Source: Robertmurraya andreesenii (GTDB taxonomy: Bacteria; Bacillota; Bacilli; Bacillales; Cytobacillaceae). Taken from it: DNA of 64,000 bases. The notes beneath the pieces are model-generated. The model worked only from the letters and a program-made list of their open reading frames with translations. It ran no database searches and had not been told where the DNA came from. The translations under genes were made by a program, and so were the position numbers. Position 1 is the first letter of the stretch. Each line of letters opens with the position of its first letter. The stretch is from positions 1-64,000 of the forward strand of contig NZ_JAUSTU010000009.1 in the NCBI RefSeq assembly GCF_030813005.1, in the 5' to 3' direction. Positions 15,100-23,583 of the stretch are shown here, piece by piece.

Positions 15100-15804
15100 A
15101 TGATGGACGCAAACGAAATTATCTCGTTTATTGCCAATAGTAAAAAATCTACACCAGTAAAGGTATACGTAAAAGGAGATTTGGAAGGCATTCAATTTGG
15201 TGAGAATTCCAAAGCATTCGTTACAGGTAATTCGGGAGTTGTTTTCGGAGAGTGGAGTGAGATTCGTGCTGCACTAGAGGCTAATCGGACGAAAATTGAG
15301 GATTATGTAGTAGAAAATGATCGCCGCAACTCTGCGATTCCTCTTCTCGATCTGAAGAACATCAAGGGTAGAATTGAGCCAGGAGCGATTATTCGCGATC
15401 AGGTTGAAATTGGAGAAAATGCGGTTGTGATGATGGGCGCATCCATCAACATTGGTGCAGTCATTGGAGAAGGAACGATGATTGATATGAATGCGGTTCT
15501 CGGTGGAAGAGCAACTGTCGGAAAGAATTGTCATATTGGAGCTGGTGCTGTGCTAGCTGGGGTCATTGAACCGCCTTCTGCAAAGCCAGTGGTGATTGAA
15601 GATGATGTACTTATTGGGGCGAATGCCGTTGTTTTAGAGGGCGTGACTATTGGGAAAGGTGCACGTGTAGCAGCAGGAGCCATTGTTATTGAGGATGTAC
15701 CGGCCAACACAGTGGTTGCAGGTGTACCGGCTCGAGTCATTAAAGAGATTGATGACAAGACATTATCGAAAACGGAAATTATCCAGGCATTGCGAAATTT
15801 ATAA
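15100..15804 (+). CDS. dapH: Tetrahydrodipicolinate N-acetyltransferase DapH
   Basis: A 234-residue acetyl-CoA-dependent enzyme that opens tetrahydrodipicolinate to N-acetyl-2-amino-6-oxopimelate in lysine/DAP synthesis. After an alpha/beta N-domain the protein is a left-handed beta-helix of hexapeptide repeats (from about residue 90: IEPGAIIRDQVEIGENAVVMMGASINIGAVIG onward). The start is uncertain. The ATGs at 15100 and 15103 lie 13-16 bases from AGGGGG (15081-15086), an unusually long spacer, and the B. subtilis protein carries two more residues. dapL follows after a hairpin, so the two are likely an operon with attenuation between them. Confidence 0.93.
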   Translation: MMDANEIISFIANSKKSTPVKVYVKGDLEGIQFGENSKAFVTGNSGVVFGEWSEIRAALEANRTKIEDYVVENDRRNSAIPLLDLKNIKGRIEPGAIIRDQVEIGENAVVMMGASINIGAVIGEGTMIDMNAVLGGRATVGKNCHIGAGAVLAGVIEPPSAKPVVIEDDVLIGANAVVLEGVTIGKGARVAAGAIVIEDVPANTVVAGVPARVIKEIDDKTLSKTEIIQALRNL

Positions 15805-15811
15805 TGTTGAT

Positions 15812-15841
15812 AAAAAGCGTGGATGCTAATCCACGCTTTTT
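15812..15841 (+). terminator. Terminator between dapH and dapL
   Basis: AAAAAGCGTGGAT (15812-15824) pairs perfectly with ATCCACGCTTTTT (15829-15841). Placed only 21 bases before dapL, it probably reduces rather than abolishes read-through. Confidence 0.75.
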
Positions 15842-15862
15842 CACTAACTGGAGGGCTTTCAT

Positions 15863-16984
15863 ATGAACTTTGTACAAATCCGAAGAGATTTGCATCGGAT
15901 TCCTGAGCTCGGCTTTCAGGAATTTAAAACACAGGAATACTTATTGAGCTATTTGCAATCCCTCCCTCAGGAGCGTTTGCAGATAAAAACATGGAAAACC
16001 GGGATATTTGCAAGAATTATCGGAAAAAACCCAAGAAAAACAATTGGCTATCGCACGGATATGGACGGCCTTCCCATTGTTGAGGGGACAAACCTGCCAT
16101 TTTCATCAGAGCATCCAGAGCAAATGCATGCTTGTGGACATGACGTTCACATGAGCATTGCCTTAGGAGTGCTTACTCATTTCGTTTTTCATCCAGTGGA
16201 CGATCATCTGCTTTTTCTTTTTCAGCCGGCAGAGGAAGGACCAGGTGGGGCGGAACCGATGCTACAAACCGACATTATGCGGGAATGGAAGCCTGACATG
16301 ATCCTTGCTCTCCATATCGCTCCTGAATATCCAGTGGGCTCAATTGCTATTAAAGAAGGGCTATTGTTTGCCAACACCTCAGAGCTGTTTATCGACCTCA
16401 AGGGCAAGGGAGGACATGCTGCCTACCCTCATTTGACCAATGATATGGTTGTAGCCGCCTGCTCTCTTGTTATCCAGCTACAAACGATTGTGGCAAGGAA
16501 TGTGAATCCTTTAGATAGTGCGGTCGTAACAATTGGGAAGATTAATGGGGGAACTGTGCAGAATATCATCGCAGAAACTGCGAGAATTGAAGGCACCATT
16601 CGTACTTTATCCGTTGAGTCTATGAATGAAGTGAAGAAAAGAGTAGAGGCACTTGTGAAAGGAATTGAAATTGGTTTTGAGTGTGAGGCGAGAATTGATT
16701 TTGGGAGTATGTATCGACAGGTCTTCAATGAAGCTGCTCTAACTCGGGAATTCATGGAATATGTTCGTAGCCACACAGATATGAATGTCATCGAATGTGA
16801 AAAGGCAATGACAGGTGAGGATTTCGGATACATGCTTGAGGAAATTCCAGGCTTTATGTTCTGGCTCGGGGTAGATTCTAAGTTCGGGCTTCATCATGCA
16901 AAGCTTTGCCCAAATGAGGGGGCAATAGATAAAGCGATTTCGTTTATTTCAAAGTATATTGAATTTAAAGGGAACCAAAGTTAA
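15863..16984 (+). CDS. dapL: N-acetyldiaminopimelate deacetylase DapL (YkuR)
   Basis: A 373-residue M20-family metallohydrolase that removes the acetyl group from N-acetyl-LL-DAP. Metal ligands are visible in MHACGHDVHM, the catalytic acid in QPAEEGPGGAEP, ligands in LALHIAPEYPVG, and the late His in GLHHAKLCPNEGA. The lid/dimerisation insert starts around GKGGHAAYPHLTNDM. GGAGGG lies seven bases before the ATG. With DapH upstream and PatA at 3.9-5.1 kb, all three steps specific to the acetylase route are in this window. Confidence 0.9.
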   Translation: MNFVQIRRDLHRIPELGFQEFKTQEYLLSYLQSLPQERLQIKTWKTGIFARIIGKNPRKTIGYRTDMDGLPIVEGTNLPFSSEHPEQMHACGHDVHMSIALGVLTHFVFHPVDDHLLFLFQPAEEGPGGAEPMLQTDIMREWKPDMILALHIAPEYPVGSIAIKEGLLFANTSELFIDLKGKGGHAAYPHLTNDMVVAACSLVIQLQTIVARNVNPLDSAVVTIGKINGGTVQNIIAETARIEGTIRTLSVESMNEVKKRVEALVKGIEIGFECEARIDFGSMYRQVFNEAALTREFMEYVRSHTDMNVIECEKAMTGEDFGYMLEEIPGFMFWLGVDSKFGLHHAKLCPNEGAIDKAISFISKYIEFKGNQS

Positions 16985-17003
16985 GGTGGATTTTTTTTGT
17001 ACG

Positions 17004-17039
17004 AATAGACATTTAAACAATGAAATATGTCTATTTTTT
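17004..17039 (+). terminator. Terminator of dapL
   Basis: AATAGACAT and ATGTCTATT (9 bp) form a stem around a 14-base loop, followed by a T-run. Confidence 0.6.
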
Positions 17040-17255
17040 GACAGTTTCACGAATTTTTTGTGAAATAATTGTTTTGTTAAGGTTAATATTTTTATCCGAT
17101 AGGAATAAGTGATATTCTGAGCATATAGGAGAATTTCAAAATACCATTCATTGCAGGGAAACCCTAGTTTATTTTTAGTGAAAAAGGGAAAAACAAGTTA
17201 GTAAGATATTTGCTTCATAATAATAAATATTAAATGGAGTTTATTATTGGAAAAT

Positions 17256-17284
17256 TTGACTAGGAAATTTGGTACGCCTATAAT
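17256..17284 (+). promoter_or_regulatory. Strong sigma-A promoter of ykuU-ykuV
   Basis: TTGACT (17256-17261), a 17-base spacer and a perfect TATAAT (17279-17284). The 378-base gap before ykuU otherwise holds the dapL terminator and an inverted pair AATAATAAA/TTTATTATT around 17220-17250. I see no convincing PerR box. Confidence 0.8.
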
Positions 17285-17362
17285 GAGAGATGTTGATTAT
17301 TGGTTCAGTGAGATTACATAGAACATTTCTCATTTATGATTATCATATTGGAGGGAATAAAC

Positions 17363-17911
17363 ATGGCAGAACGTTTAGTAGGAAAACAAGCACCACGTTT
17401 TGAAATGGATGCTGTAATGTCAAACAAGGAATTTGGGAAAGTAAGCTTAGAGGAAAACATGAAGAATGACAAATGGACAGTATTATTCTTCTATCCAATG
17501 GACTTCACCTTTGTATGTCCAACTGAAATCACAGCTCTCTCTGACCGCTATGATGAGTTTGAAGATCTAGATGCTGAAGTAATTGGAGTATCGACTGATA
17601 CCATTCACACTCATTTAGCTTGGATCAAAACGGATCGCAAGGACAACGGATTAGGCGACTTGAACTATCCTTTAGCAGCTGATCATAACCATGTCGTTTC
17701 TCGTGACTATGGGGTTCTTATTGAAGAAGAAGGGATTGCTCTTCGCGGTCTTTTCATCATTAGCCCAGAGGGTGAATTAATGTATCAGGTTGTGAACCAC
17801 AACAATATCGGACGTGACGTAGACGAAACACTACGAGTTCTACAAGCGCTTCAAACTGGCGGACTTTGCCCAGCGAACTGGAAGCCTGGACAAGCAACTT
17901 TAAACGTGTAA
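17363..17911 (+). CDS. ykuU: Typical 2-Cys peroxiredoxin (AhpC/YkuU type)
   Basis: A 182-residue thiol peroxidase that reduces hydrogen peroxide and organic peroxides. The peroxidatic Cys52 is in PMDFTFVCPTEI and the resolving Cys169 in GGLCPANW. The Arg and Thr of the active site and the C-terminal GQATLNV tail are present. GGAGG lies eight bases before the ATG at 17363. ykuV, a thioredoxin-fold protein, follows after 45 bases and may be a reductant partner, an inference from the operon. Confidence 0.92.
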   Translation: MAERLVGKQAPRFEMDAVMSNKEFGKVSLEENMKNDKWTVLFFYPMDFTFVCPTEITALSDRYDEFEDLDAEVIGVSTDTIHTHLAWIKTDRKDNGLGDLNYPLAADHNHVVSRDYGVLIEEEGIALRGLFIISPEGELMYQVVNHNNIGRDVDETLRVLQALQTGGLCPANWKPGQATLNV

Positions 17912-17956
17912 TACCTCTTAATAAGAAATGAGGCCTAACAAATAGGGGGATTTTGA

Positions 17957-18412
17957 ATGAAACTTCGTGAACCCATGCCAGAATTAGCAGGCGCTACTGA
18001 GTGGTTAAATGGACAGGTTACAAAGGAAGAGCTTGTTGGAACGAAACCAACCTTGATCCATTTTTGGTCCATCAGCTGTCATCTATGTAAAGAGGCCATG
18101 CCACAGGTGAATCAATTTCGGGATCAATACAAAGATAAATTAAATGTTGTCGCTGTTCATATGCCTCGCTCCGAGGATGATTTGAACCTTGAAGAAATAA
18201 AGAAGGTGGCTGCTAAGCACGAAATTACACAGCCGATTTTTGTAGATAGCGAGCATAAGCTAACAGAGGCATTCGAAAATCAATATGTACCTGCCTATTA
18301 TGTATTTGACAAGGATGGAAAGCTCCGTCATTTTCAAGCTGGAGGTAGCGGAATGAAGATGCTTGAAAAGCGGGTTAACCGTGTATTAGATGAAATGGAA
18401 AAAAGTGAATAA
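17957..18412 (+). CDS. ykuV: Thioredoxin-like thiol-disulfide oxidoreductase YkuV
   Basis: A 151-residue thioredoxin-fold protein of the TlpA/ResA-like group but without a signal peptide, so cytosolic. The redox motif is Cys41-His-Leu-Cys44 in FWSISCHLCKEAMP, and a cis-Pro lies in NQYVPAYYVFD. It matches B. subtilis YkuV, a general thiol-disulfide reductase. It shares a promoter with ykuU and ends at a strong terminator. Confidence 0.9.
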   Translation: MKLREPMPELAGATEWLNGQVTKEELVGTKPTLIHFWSISCHLCKEAMPQVNQFRDQYKDKLNVVAVHMPRSEDDLNLEEIKKVAAKHEITQPIFVDSEHKLTEAFENQYVPAYYVFDKDGKLRHFQAGGSGMKMLEKRVNRVLDEMEKSE

Positions 18413-18430
18413 TATTGTCTAGATGAAAGA

Positions 18431-18464
18431 AACCAAGTTCGTAAACTGCGCTTGGTTTTTTTTT
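18431..18464 (+). terminator. Terminator of ykuU-ykuV
   Basis: AACCAAG (18431-18437) pairs with CTTGGTT (18451-18457), followed by seven further T residues. Confidence 0.75.
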
Positions 18465-18548
18465 ATATCGATGTTTCGGAATCAGATGTACTTTGTTCTA
18501 ACATAATATGCTAAAATGAGAGCATCATTTTTACACGGGGGAATCTAG

Positions 18549-19211
18549 GTGAAAAAAGAATTTGCAGTAATTGGCTTAGGACGTTTCGGAGGTAGTATTG
18601 TTCGAGAGCTAGCAAAGCAAGGCTTAGAGGTAATGGCGATCGATAATAAAGAAGAACGAGTGAATGAATATTCGATGATTGCATCCCATGCTGTAATGGG
18701 TGATACGACAGATGAATCGGTCCTTAAGAGCCTAGGAATTCGCAACTTTGATCATGTGATTGTTGCCATTGGGGACGATATCCAGGCTAGTATTTTAACG
18801 ACTCTCATTTTGAAAGAGTTAGGAGTACAAAATATAACCGTTAAGGCTCAGAATGATTATCATGAAAAGGTTCTTCTAAAAATAGGAGCAGACACCGTTG
18901 TCCATCCTGAAAGAGATATGGGAAGAAGGATCGCTCATAAATTGAATTCTAATAGTATACTAGATTACTTGGAACTATCTGATAAGCATAGCATTGTGGA
19001 GATTGTGGCAGGTGAGGGATTGGTTGGTCATACGATTATAGAGTTGGACATTCGCGCCAGATATGGAATTAATATTGTTGCCATTAAGAGAGGGGATGAA
19101 ATTAATGTTTCTCCTCAAGCAAGCGAAATGATCCTCAAAAATGACATTTTGATCGTGATCGGAGCAGATTCTGATATTAATCGTTTTGAAAAAAAGCTCA
19201 TGAGTATTTAA
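18549..19211 (+). CDS. ktrC: Potassium uptake regulatory subunit KtrC
   Basis: A 220-residue cytoplasmic RCK protein that gates a Ktr potassium channel (KtrD-type partner, not in this window). RCK_N spans about 1-135 with the nucleotide-binding GLGRFGGSIV and AIDNKEERVNEY; RCK_C spans about 140-220. In Firmicutes the RCK_C domain of KtrC binds c-di-AMP, which shuts potassium import. The start is a GTG at 18549 with GGGGGA upstream. It is monocistronic and convergent with rnjA. Confidence 0.92.
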   Translation: MKKEFAVIGLGRFGGSIVRELAKQGLEVMAIDNKEERVNEYSMIASHAVMGDTTDESVLKSLGIRNFDHVIVAIGDDIQASILTTLILKELGVQNITVKAQNDYHEKVLLKIGADTVVHPERDMGRRIAHKLNSNSILDYLELSDKHSIVEIVAGEGLVGHTIIELDIRARYGINIVAIKRGDEINVSPQASEMILKNDILIVIGADSDINRFEKKLMSI

Positions 19212-19237
19212 GCTTTCTTATGCAGGAAAAGCGCTCT

Positions 19238-19280
19238 TAACAAAGAAAAAACAAGCGAAATGCTTGTTTTTTCTTTGTTA
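19238..19280. terminator. Long bidirectional terminator between ktrC and rnjA
   Basis: A perfect 19-bp stem (19238-19256 with 19262-19280) around a GAAAT loop. The A-rich left and T-rich right arms let it work in both directions. A second small stem (GCAAGGCGC/GCGCTTTGC, 19292-19312) sits beside the rnjA stop. Confidence 0.85.
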
Positions 19281-19311
19281 GATAGTCATTAGCAAGGCGC
19301 TTGCGCTTTGC

Positions 19312-20979
19312 TTACACCTCCATAATGATCGGGAGGATCATCGGACGGCGTTTTGTTTTCTCATATAAGAATGGAGCTAAAGTATCTGTAATTTCATTCT
19401 TAATTTCTGACCACTGTGTTGTTCTTCTTTCCATCACTTTGTTCAAATGCTTAGATATGAGGGTCTGAGCATCGCTTATTAAATCGCCTGACTCACGCAT
19501 ATACACGAAGCCCCTTGAAATAATATCTGGGCCAGCAGCAATTTTGAAGTCCTTCATATTAATGCTAATCACGACGACGACCAAGCCTTCCTCAGACAGG
19601 ATACGGCGGTCACGAAGGACGATATTTCCTATATCACCAACACCGCTGCCATCGATGTACACATTTCCAGAAGGTATTTTTCCTGCGATTTGCGCTGAGC
19701 TCTCACTAAGCGCTAAAACCTCTCCATTATCCATGATAAAACAGTTTTCCTCTTCAACACCGCAATCTGTAGCAAGCTTCATATGCATTCTTTGCATGCG
19801 GTATTCCCCGTGAATCGGCATGAAGAATTTTGGTTTAATGAGGCGAAGCATGAGCTTTTGCTCTTCTTGCCCGCCATGTCCGGAAGTATGAATGTCACTA
19901 AGCTTCCCGTGAATGACGTCCGCTCCAGCACGGAATAGCATATTAATCGTACGACTCACACTAATGGTATTCCCTGGGATAGGAGAGGAAGAGAATACAA
20001 CAGTATCCCCAGGGATAATTTGGATTTGACGGTGAGTCCCGTTGGCAATCCGTGATAAGGCGGCCATTGGTTCGCCTTGACTTCCTGTGCACAGAATGGT
20101 TACTTGATTCGCTGGTAGGCGATTGATTGACTGGGCATCAATAAATGTATCCTTCGGAGCGCGAATATATCCTAAATCTTGACCGATATTAATGGCAGCC
20201 TCCATACTACGACCGAAGACAGCAATTTTTCTTCCGTTTGCGACAGCTGCTTCTGTGACCTGTTGCAGGCGATGAATGTTCGAGGCAAACGTGGCGAAGA
20301 TAACACGGCCATCAACTTTTCGAAAAATATCATGGATGTTTTCTCCGACTTTTCGCTCTGACATTGTAAAATCAGGGACTTCACTGTTCGTGCTATCTGA
20401 AAGCAAGCACAGCACGCCTTCCTTGCCAATCTCAGCCATTTTTGTTAAATTTGCTGGCTCTCCAACAGGAGTGAAATCAAATTTGAAATCTCCAGTATGA
20501 ACAATTTGTCCAGGAGGTGTTTTTACGACAATACCGTAGCTGTCAGGGATACTATGCGTAGTTCTAAAAAAAGTGACGGATGTTTTTCTGAACTTAATCA
20601 CATCATCCTCTTGGATTTCATAGAGCTTCGCTTGTCTTAGTAATCCATGCTCTTCCAATTTATTTCTGATGAGGCCTAGAGCAAGCTTCCCACCATAGAT
20701 AGGGATGTTCACTTCTCTTAATAAATAAGGAATCCCCCCAATATGGTCCTCGTGTCCGTGTGTTACGAACAGACCCTTAATTTTATCTTCGTTTTTTATT
20801 AAGTAGGTATAATCAGGAATCACGTAATCGATGCCAAGCAGTTCATCCTCTGGGAATTTAATACCAGCGTCAATTAAAATGATTTCATCCTGAAACTGAA
20901 CACCGTATGTGTTCTTTCCGATCTCTCCCAAACCTCCAAGTGCGAACACAGCCGTTTGGTCGTTTTTAACAAATTTCAT
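19312..20979 (-). CDS. rnjA: Ribonuclease J1
   Basis: A 555-residue beta-CASP metallo-beta-lactamase nuclease with 5'-3' exoribonuclease and endonuclease activity, central to mRNA turnover and rRNA maturation. The metal motif THGHEDHIGG gives His74, His76, Asp78 and His79. Other motifs are HTGDFKFDF, the beta-CASP SDSTN, TGSQGEP, and HTSGHGGQEE followed by MPIHGEYRM. The length is typical. rpoY lies three bases upstream on the same strand, the conserved Bacillus pair. The SR1P peptide encoded at 31.3 kb acts in B. subtilis on GapA, which contacts RNase J1. Confidence 0.96.
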   Translation of the reverse strand: MKFVKNDQTAVFALGGLGEIGKNTYGVQFQDEIILIDAGIKFPEDELLGIDYVIPDYTYLIKNEDKIKGLFVTHGHEDHIGGIPYLLREVNIPIYGGKLALGLIRNKLEEHGLLRQAKLYEIQEDDVIKFRKTSVTFFRTTHSIPDSYGIVVKTPPGQIVHTGDFKFDFTPVGEPANLTKMAEIGKEGVLCLLSDSTNSEVPDFTMSERKVGENIHDIFRKVDGRVIFATFASNIHRLQQVTEAAVANGRKIAVFGRSMEAAINIGQDLGYIRAPKDTFIDAQSINRLPANQVTILCTGSQGEPMAALSRIANGTHRQIQIIPGDTVVFSSSPIPGNTISVSRTINMLFRAGADVIHGKLSDIHTSGHGGQEEQKLMLRLIKPKFFMPIHGEYRMQRMHMKLATDCGVEEENCFIMDNGEVLALSESSAQIAGKIPSGNVYIDGSGVGDIGNIVLRDRRILSEEGLVVVVISINMKDFKIAAGPDIISRGFVYMRESGDLISDAQTLISKHLNKVMERRTTQWSEIKNEITDTLAPFLYEKTKRRPMILPIIMEV

Positions 20980-20982
20980 AAA

Positions 20983-21195
20983 TTATTCAATCTCCAATAC
21001 TTTATAATCTTCATTTTTTTGTTCATACTCTAAGAATTTACTTTCAACGGAAGTAATAAACTCGATATTATATGGGTAGTTTGCCAATTTTCGACGTACT
21101 TCTCTTTCCGATTCCCCTTTAACAAATAAGGTTTTTGTTTTTTCGCGGACAGGTATCTCTGTTTTGGATTCTTGATAAAAAACCTTGAAAATCAT
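20983..21195 (-). CDS. rpoY: RNA polymerase epsilon subunit RpoY (YkzG)
   Basis: A 70-residue protein matching the epsilon subunit of Firmicute RNA polymerase: MIFKVFYQESKTEIPVREKT, then TLFVKGESEREVRRKLA, then NIEFITSV. It binds core polymerase; its role in transcription is modest and linked to protection from phage inhibitors. GGAG precedes the ATG by eight bases. It is tightly coupled to rnjA (3-base gap). Confidence 0.93.
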   Translation of the reverse strand: MIFKVFYQESKTEIPVREKTKTLFVKGESEREVRRKLANYPYNIEFITSVESKFLEYEQKNEDYKVLEIE

Positions 21196-21354
21196 AAAAA
21201 ACTCTCCTTTTCTGATATATGCTTTTTTTTATATTATTCGGTTGCAACTTGTCTAAGAAAAGCGACTTCCGATTGTGACTTTTTCTATTATATATAAAAA
21301 ATACTTCTAATACATTCAAAAATAAGCAACAATATCCAATTTACTATAAAGAAT

Positions 21355-21380
21355 GAGCCCTTCGCAAGCTTGAAGGGCTC
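21355..21380 (-). terminator. Terminator downstream of the 23-residue peptide gene
   Basis: GAGCCCTTC (21355-21363) and GAAGGGCTC (21372-21380) form a perfect 9-bp stem with an 8-base loop. In the minus direction ATTCTTTATAG follows. It separates the peptide gene from rpoY. Confidence 0.5.
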
Positions 21381-21437
21381 TAAATAAACGATAAGAAAGC
21401 AATTTTTGAGTTGAAGTTCGGTCTAGCGTCGCTTTTC

Positions 21438-21509
21438 TTATGCTATTGATTTTTTTCGAAGCAATTCCTTCCACTGTTTAACAAGCTTTTTCTTAAGCTT
21501 CTTTAACAT
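21438..21509 (-). CDS. Small cationic amphipathic peptide (23 residues)
   Basis: The reading frame encodes 23 residues: MLKKLKKKLVKQ, then WKELLRKKSIA. It has ten Lys/Arg and one Glu, with Leu/Val/Trp/Ile spaced as on one face of a helix. GAGGAG lies ten bases before the ATG and a hairpin terminator lies downstream, so it looks like a separate small gene in the 508-base gap between rpoY and def. No promoter is clear. I do not recognise a family. It could be a membrane-active or RNA-binding peptide, or a short ORF with regulatory translation. Confidence 0.5.
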   Translation of the reverse strand: MLKKLKKKLVKQWKELLRKKSIA

Positions 21510-21703
21510 GGTGGATCATCTCCTCACTTCTAATTTTATACGATCCTCGTCCAAAGTAAAAGTAAAATTCACCTTTTCATATGGTTAATTTACACTTAGT
21601 ATATGGAAGCACAGGCTTTATTCTCATGGATATTGATGGTATTTCATTCCTCATGAAAAGAAAAAATCAGGCATTTACTATATGCCTGATAAGAAAATAT
21701 CTA

Positions 21704-22258
21704 CTAGTTGTTGATTGGTTCAGCATTTTCAATTGGTTTAAATGGATGTTGTTTGTCTATATAATCATAGAACATAATCCCATTTAGGTGGTCGATTTCG
21801 TGTTGAATGACAATCGCAGGTATCCCCTTTAAACGAAGCTTGACCTCTTCACCTTCGAGTGTTGTAGCTGTGACCGTTACTCTTTTATATCTCGGAACAT
21901 AGCCCGGAATGGATTCATCAACAGATAGACATCCTTCACCGTTGGATAAATAGGTCTTCTCAACGGAATGGCTAATAATTTTCGGATTGAAAAGTGCATA
22001 GCTATGAAGCTGGCCCTTTTCGTCAGTCACATGAATGGCAATCATTCGTTTCGATACATTTATTTGTGGGGCTGCAAGTCCGATTCCTGGACGTAGCCCT
22101 TTTTCCTTAGCAATTTCTGGGTTTTGACTAGCCTTAACATATTCTAGCAAATCTTTTAGAGTTTTTTTATCTTCATCTGATGCTGGAAGTGGCACTTCTT
22201 TTGCAATCAGACGTAAGGTAGGATGGCCGTCCCTTATAATATCTTCCATTGTTATCAT
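21704..22258 (-). CDS. def: Peptide deformylase
   Basis: A 184-residue metalloenzyme that removes the formyl group from the N-terminal Met of new proteins. All three motifs are present: GIGLAAPQ (residues 58-65), EGCLS with the metal Cys, and QHEIDHLNG with two metal His and the catalytic Glu. The size and insertions match the Gram-positive type 2 class (DefB/YkrB). The ATG at 22258 has AGGAG eight bases upstream; an earlier in-frame ATG lacks a site. It is divergent from ykyA. Confidence 0.95.
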   Translation of the reverse strand: MITMEDIIRDGHPTLRLIAKEVPLPASDEDKKTLKDLLEYVKASQNPEIAKEKGLRPGIGLAAPQINVSKRMIAIHVTDEKGQLHSYALFNPKIISHSVEKTYLSNGEGCLSVDESIPGYVPRYKRVTVTATTLEGEEVKLRLKGIPAIVIQHEIDHLNGIMFYDYIDKQHPFKPIENAEPINN

Positions 22259-22481
22259 TGCTTTCACTCCTGCTTTGTATCCATTTTCATTCATTTATTT
22301 TATCAGAAATCTACATGTCAGTACAGTTGAAGACAGGTTTATCCATTGTCATAATTTTTGCTAGATTTGAATAAAATAAAATATTCATGCATGAAACGAT
22401 CTTCTTTAGTTGCTCCATGATCTATTGTCTTCTGATACAACAATAGATATAGTAGAATTGTGATATTAGGGGGGTTACGTA

Positions 22482-23150
22482 TTGGTAAAGAGAACTATTT
22501 TATTTTTGCTACTAATTATCGGCTCAATCGTACTTGCTGGTTGCTTCAACAAATCATCGACGGTTGATAAAATCCATGAACTACTAGAGTCAGTAGTAGA
22601 ATCAGAACAGACTTTTGAGAAACAACAAGATCCTTTAGTGGATTTAGAAAAACAGGAAAAGGAAATCTACGGCAAAATCATCACACTCGGGATGAAGGAA
22701 TACGATCAAATTGTGTCACTTTCGAATGAGGCTTTGGGGATTGTAGACAAGCGCAAAGAACATATGCAAAAAGAAGAAGATAGCATTGAATCCTCAAAAA
22801 AGGAATTCGAAAAACTCAAGCCTTTGATTGAGGAGTTAAAGGATGCTAAATTAAAGAAAAAGGCAACAGAACTTCAGGACACGATGCTCAAAAGATATGA
22901 AGCGCATGATGTGTTGTATGAGAATTATACAAAGGGCTTAGAATATGATAAAGAGCTGTACCAAATGTTTCAGAAAAAAGATCTTTCCATCGACCAGCTT
23001 GAGGAGCAAATAAAGAAAATAAATGATACCTATAAGGTGGTTCTGGATTCAAACAAATCCTTTAATGAATTCACACAAAAATATAACGATATAAAATTTG
23101 ATTTTTATAAAGTCGCTGGAATTGAAATAAAAGAGGATGACAAAAAGTAA
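22482..23150 (+). CDS. ykyA: YkyA family lipoprotein
   Basis: A 222-residue lipoprotein: a hydrophobic signal followed by lipobox VLAGC (Cys about residue 21), then a long, highly charged helical region with coiled-coil character and no Cys. It matches the YkyA putative cell-wall-binding lipoprotein family. The function is unknown. The start is a TTG at 22482 with AGGGGGG upstream. Its position just before pdhA is conserved with B. subtilis, but a terminator separates them. Confidence 0.82.
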   Translation: MVKRTILFLLLIIGSIVLAGCFNKSSTVDKIHELLESVVESEQTFEKQQDPLVDLEKQEKEIYGKIITLGMKEYDQIVSLSNEALGIVDKRKEHMQKEEDSIESSKKEFEKLKPLIEELKDAKLKKKATELQDTMLKRYEAHDVLYENYTKGLEYDKELYQMFQKKDLSIDQLEEQIKKINDTYKVVLDSNKSFNEFTQKYNDIKFDFYKVAGIEIKEDDKK

Positions 23151-23152
23151 CG

Positions 23153-23191
23153 AAAAAGGAGAATCGACGTCAATGTCGGTTCTTCTTTTTT
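23153..23191 (+). terminator. Terminator of ykyA
   Basis: The arms 23153-23168 and 23175-23190 (AAAAAGGAGAATCGAC and GTCGGTTCTTCTTTTT) pair with a few G-T pairs. The right arm runs into T residues. Confidence 0.7.
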
Positions 23192-23304
23192 AGATAAAAA
23201 CAGAGAGGAGACCTTTGTTAGAATTATTTTTAAATAATTATCTTTATTATAACAGGATCGAAGGATTGAAATTTTTTATAGAACAGTTATATGGAATTTG
23301 TAAT

Positions 23305-23398
23305 ACAGTTTTTGAAATTTAATTTACATTAAAAACTGTGATTAAGTTAAAAACTTGGTGCAGATTGATTGACGAGTGCATTTTCCTTGTTGTAAACT
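23305..23398 (+). promoter_or_regulatory. pdhA upstream region: inverted repeat and candidate promoter
   Basis: ACAGTTTTT (23305-23313) and AAAAACTGT (23331-23339) form an inverted repeat. It lies just before a candidate promoter, TTGACG (23369-23374), 18 bases, TAAACT (23393-23398). The mapped leader to pdhA would be about 180 bases. The repeat could be an operator, but no known regulator matches. The remainder of the 433-base gap is AT-rich. Confidence 0.4.
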
Positions 23399-23583
23399 AA
23401 AAACGTGATATAAAAGTTGTATCAGTTTTTATGAAGAAACTAATAGTACAGCTAAACTTTCACCGGAGTGTTTTTTTTAACACAAATGTGGAAAACTACA
23501 TTAGAAGTATGTTTATTTTCCAAATTTTTATTAAGGAACCAAACTTTTACTTAATGATATTTAGTATGAAAGGGTGACTTTAA

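Noticed and set aside
17140..17255. Possible PerR box upstream of the peroxiredoxin gene
   Set aside because: The AATAATAAA/TTTATTATT pair has the wrong spacing and does not fit the TTATAATNATTATAA consensus.
19544..20500. Plus-strand open frames opposite rnjA
   Set aside because: They lie antisense to a conserved nuclease gene, with low-complexity Ser/Thr-rich translations and no start signals.
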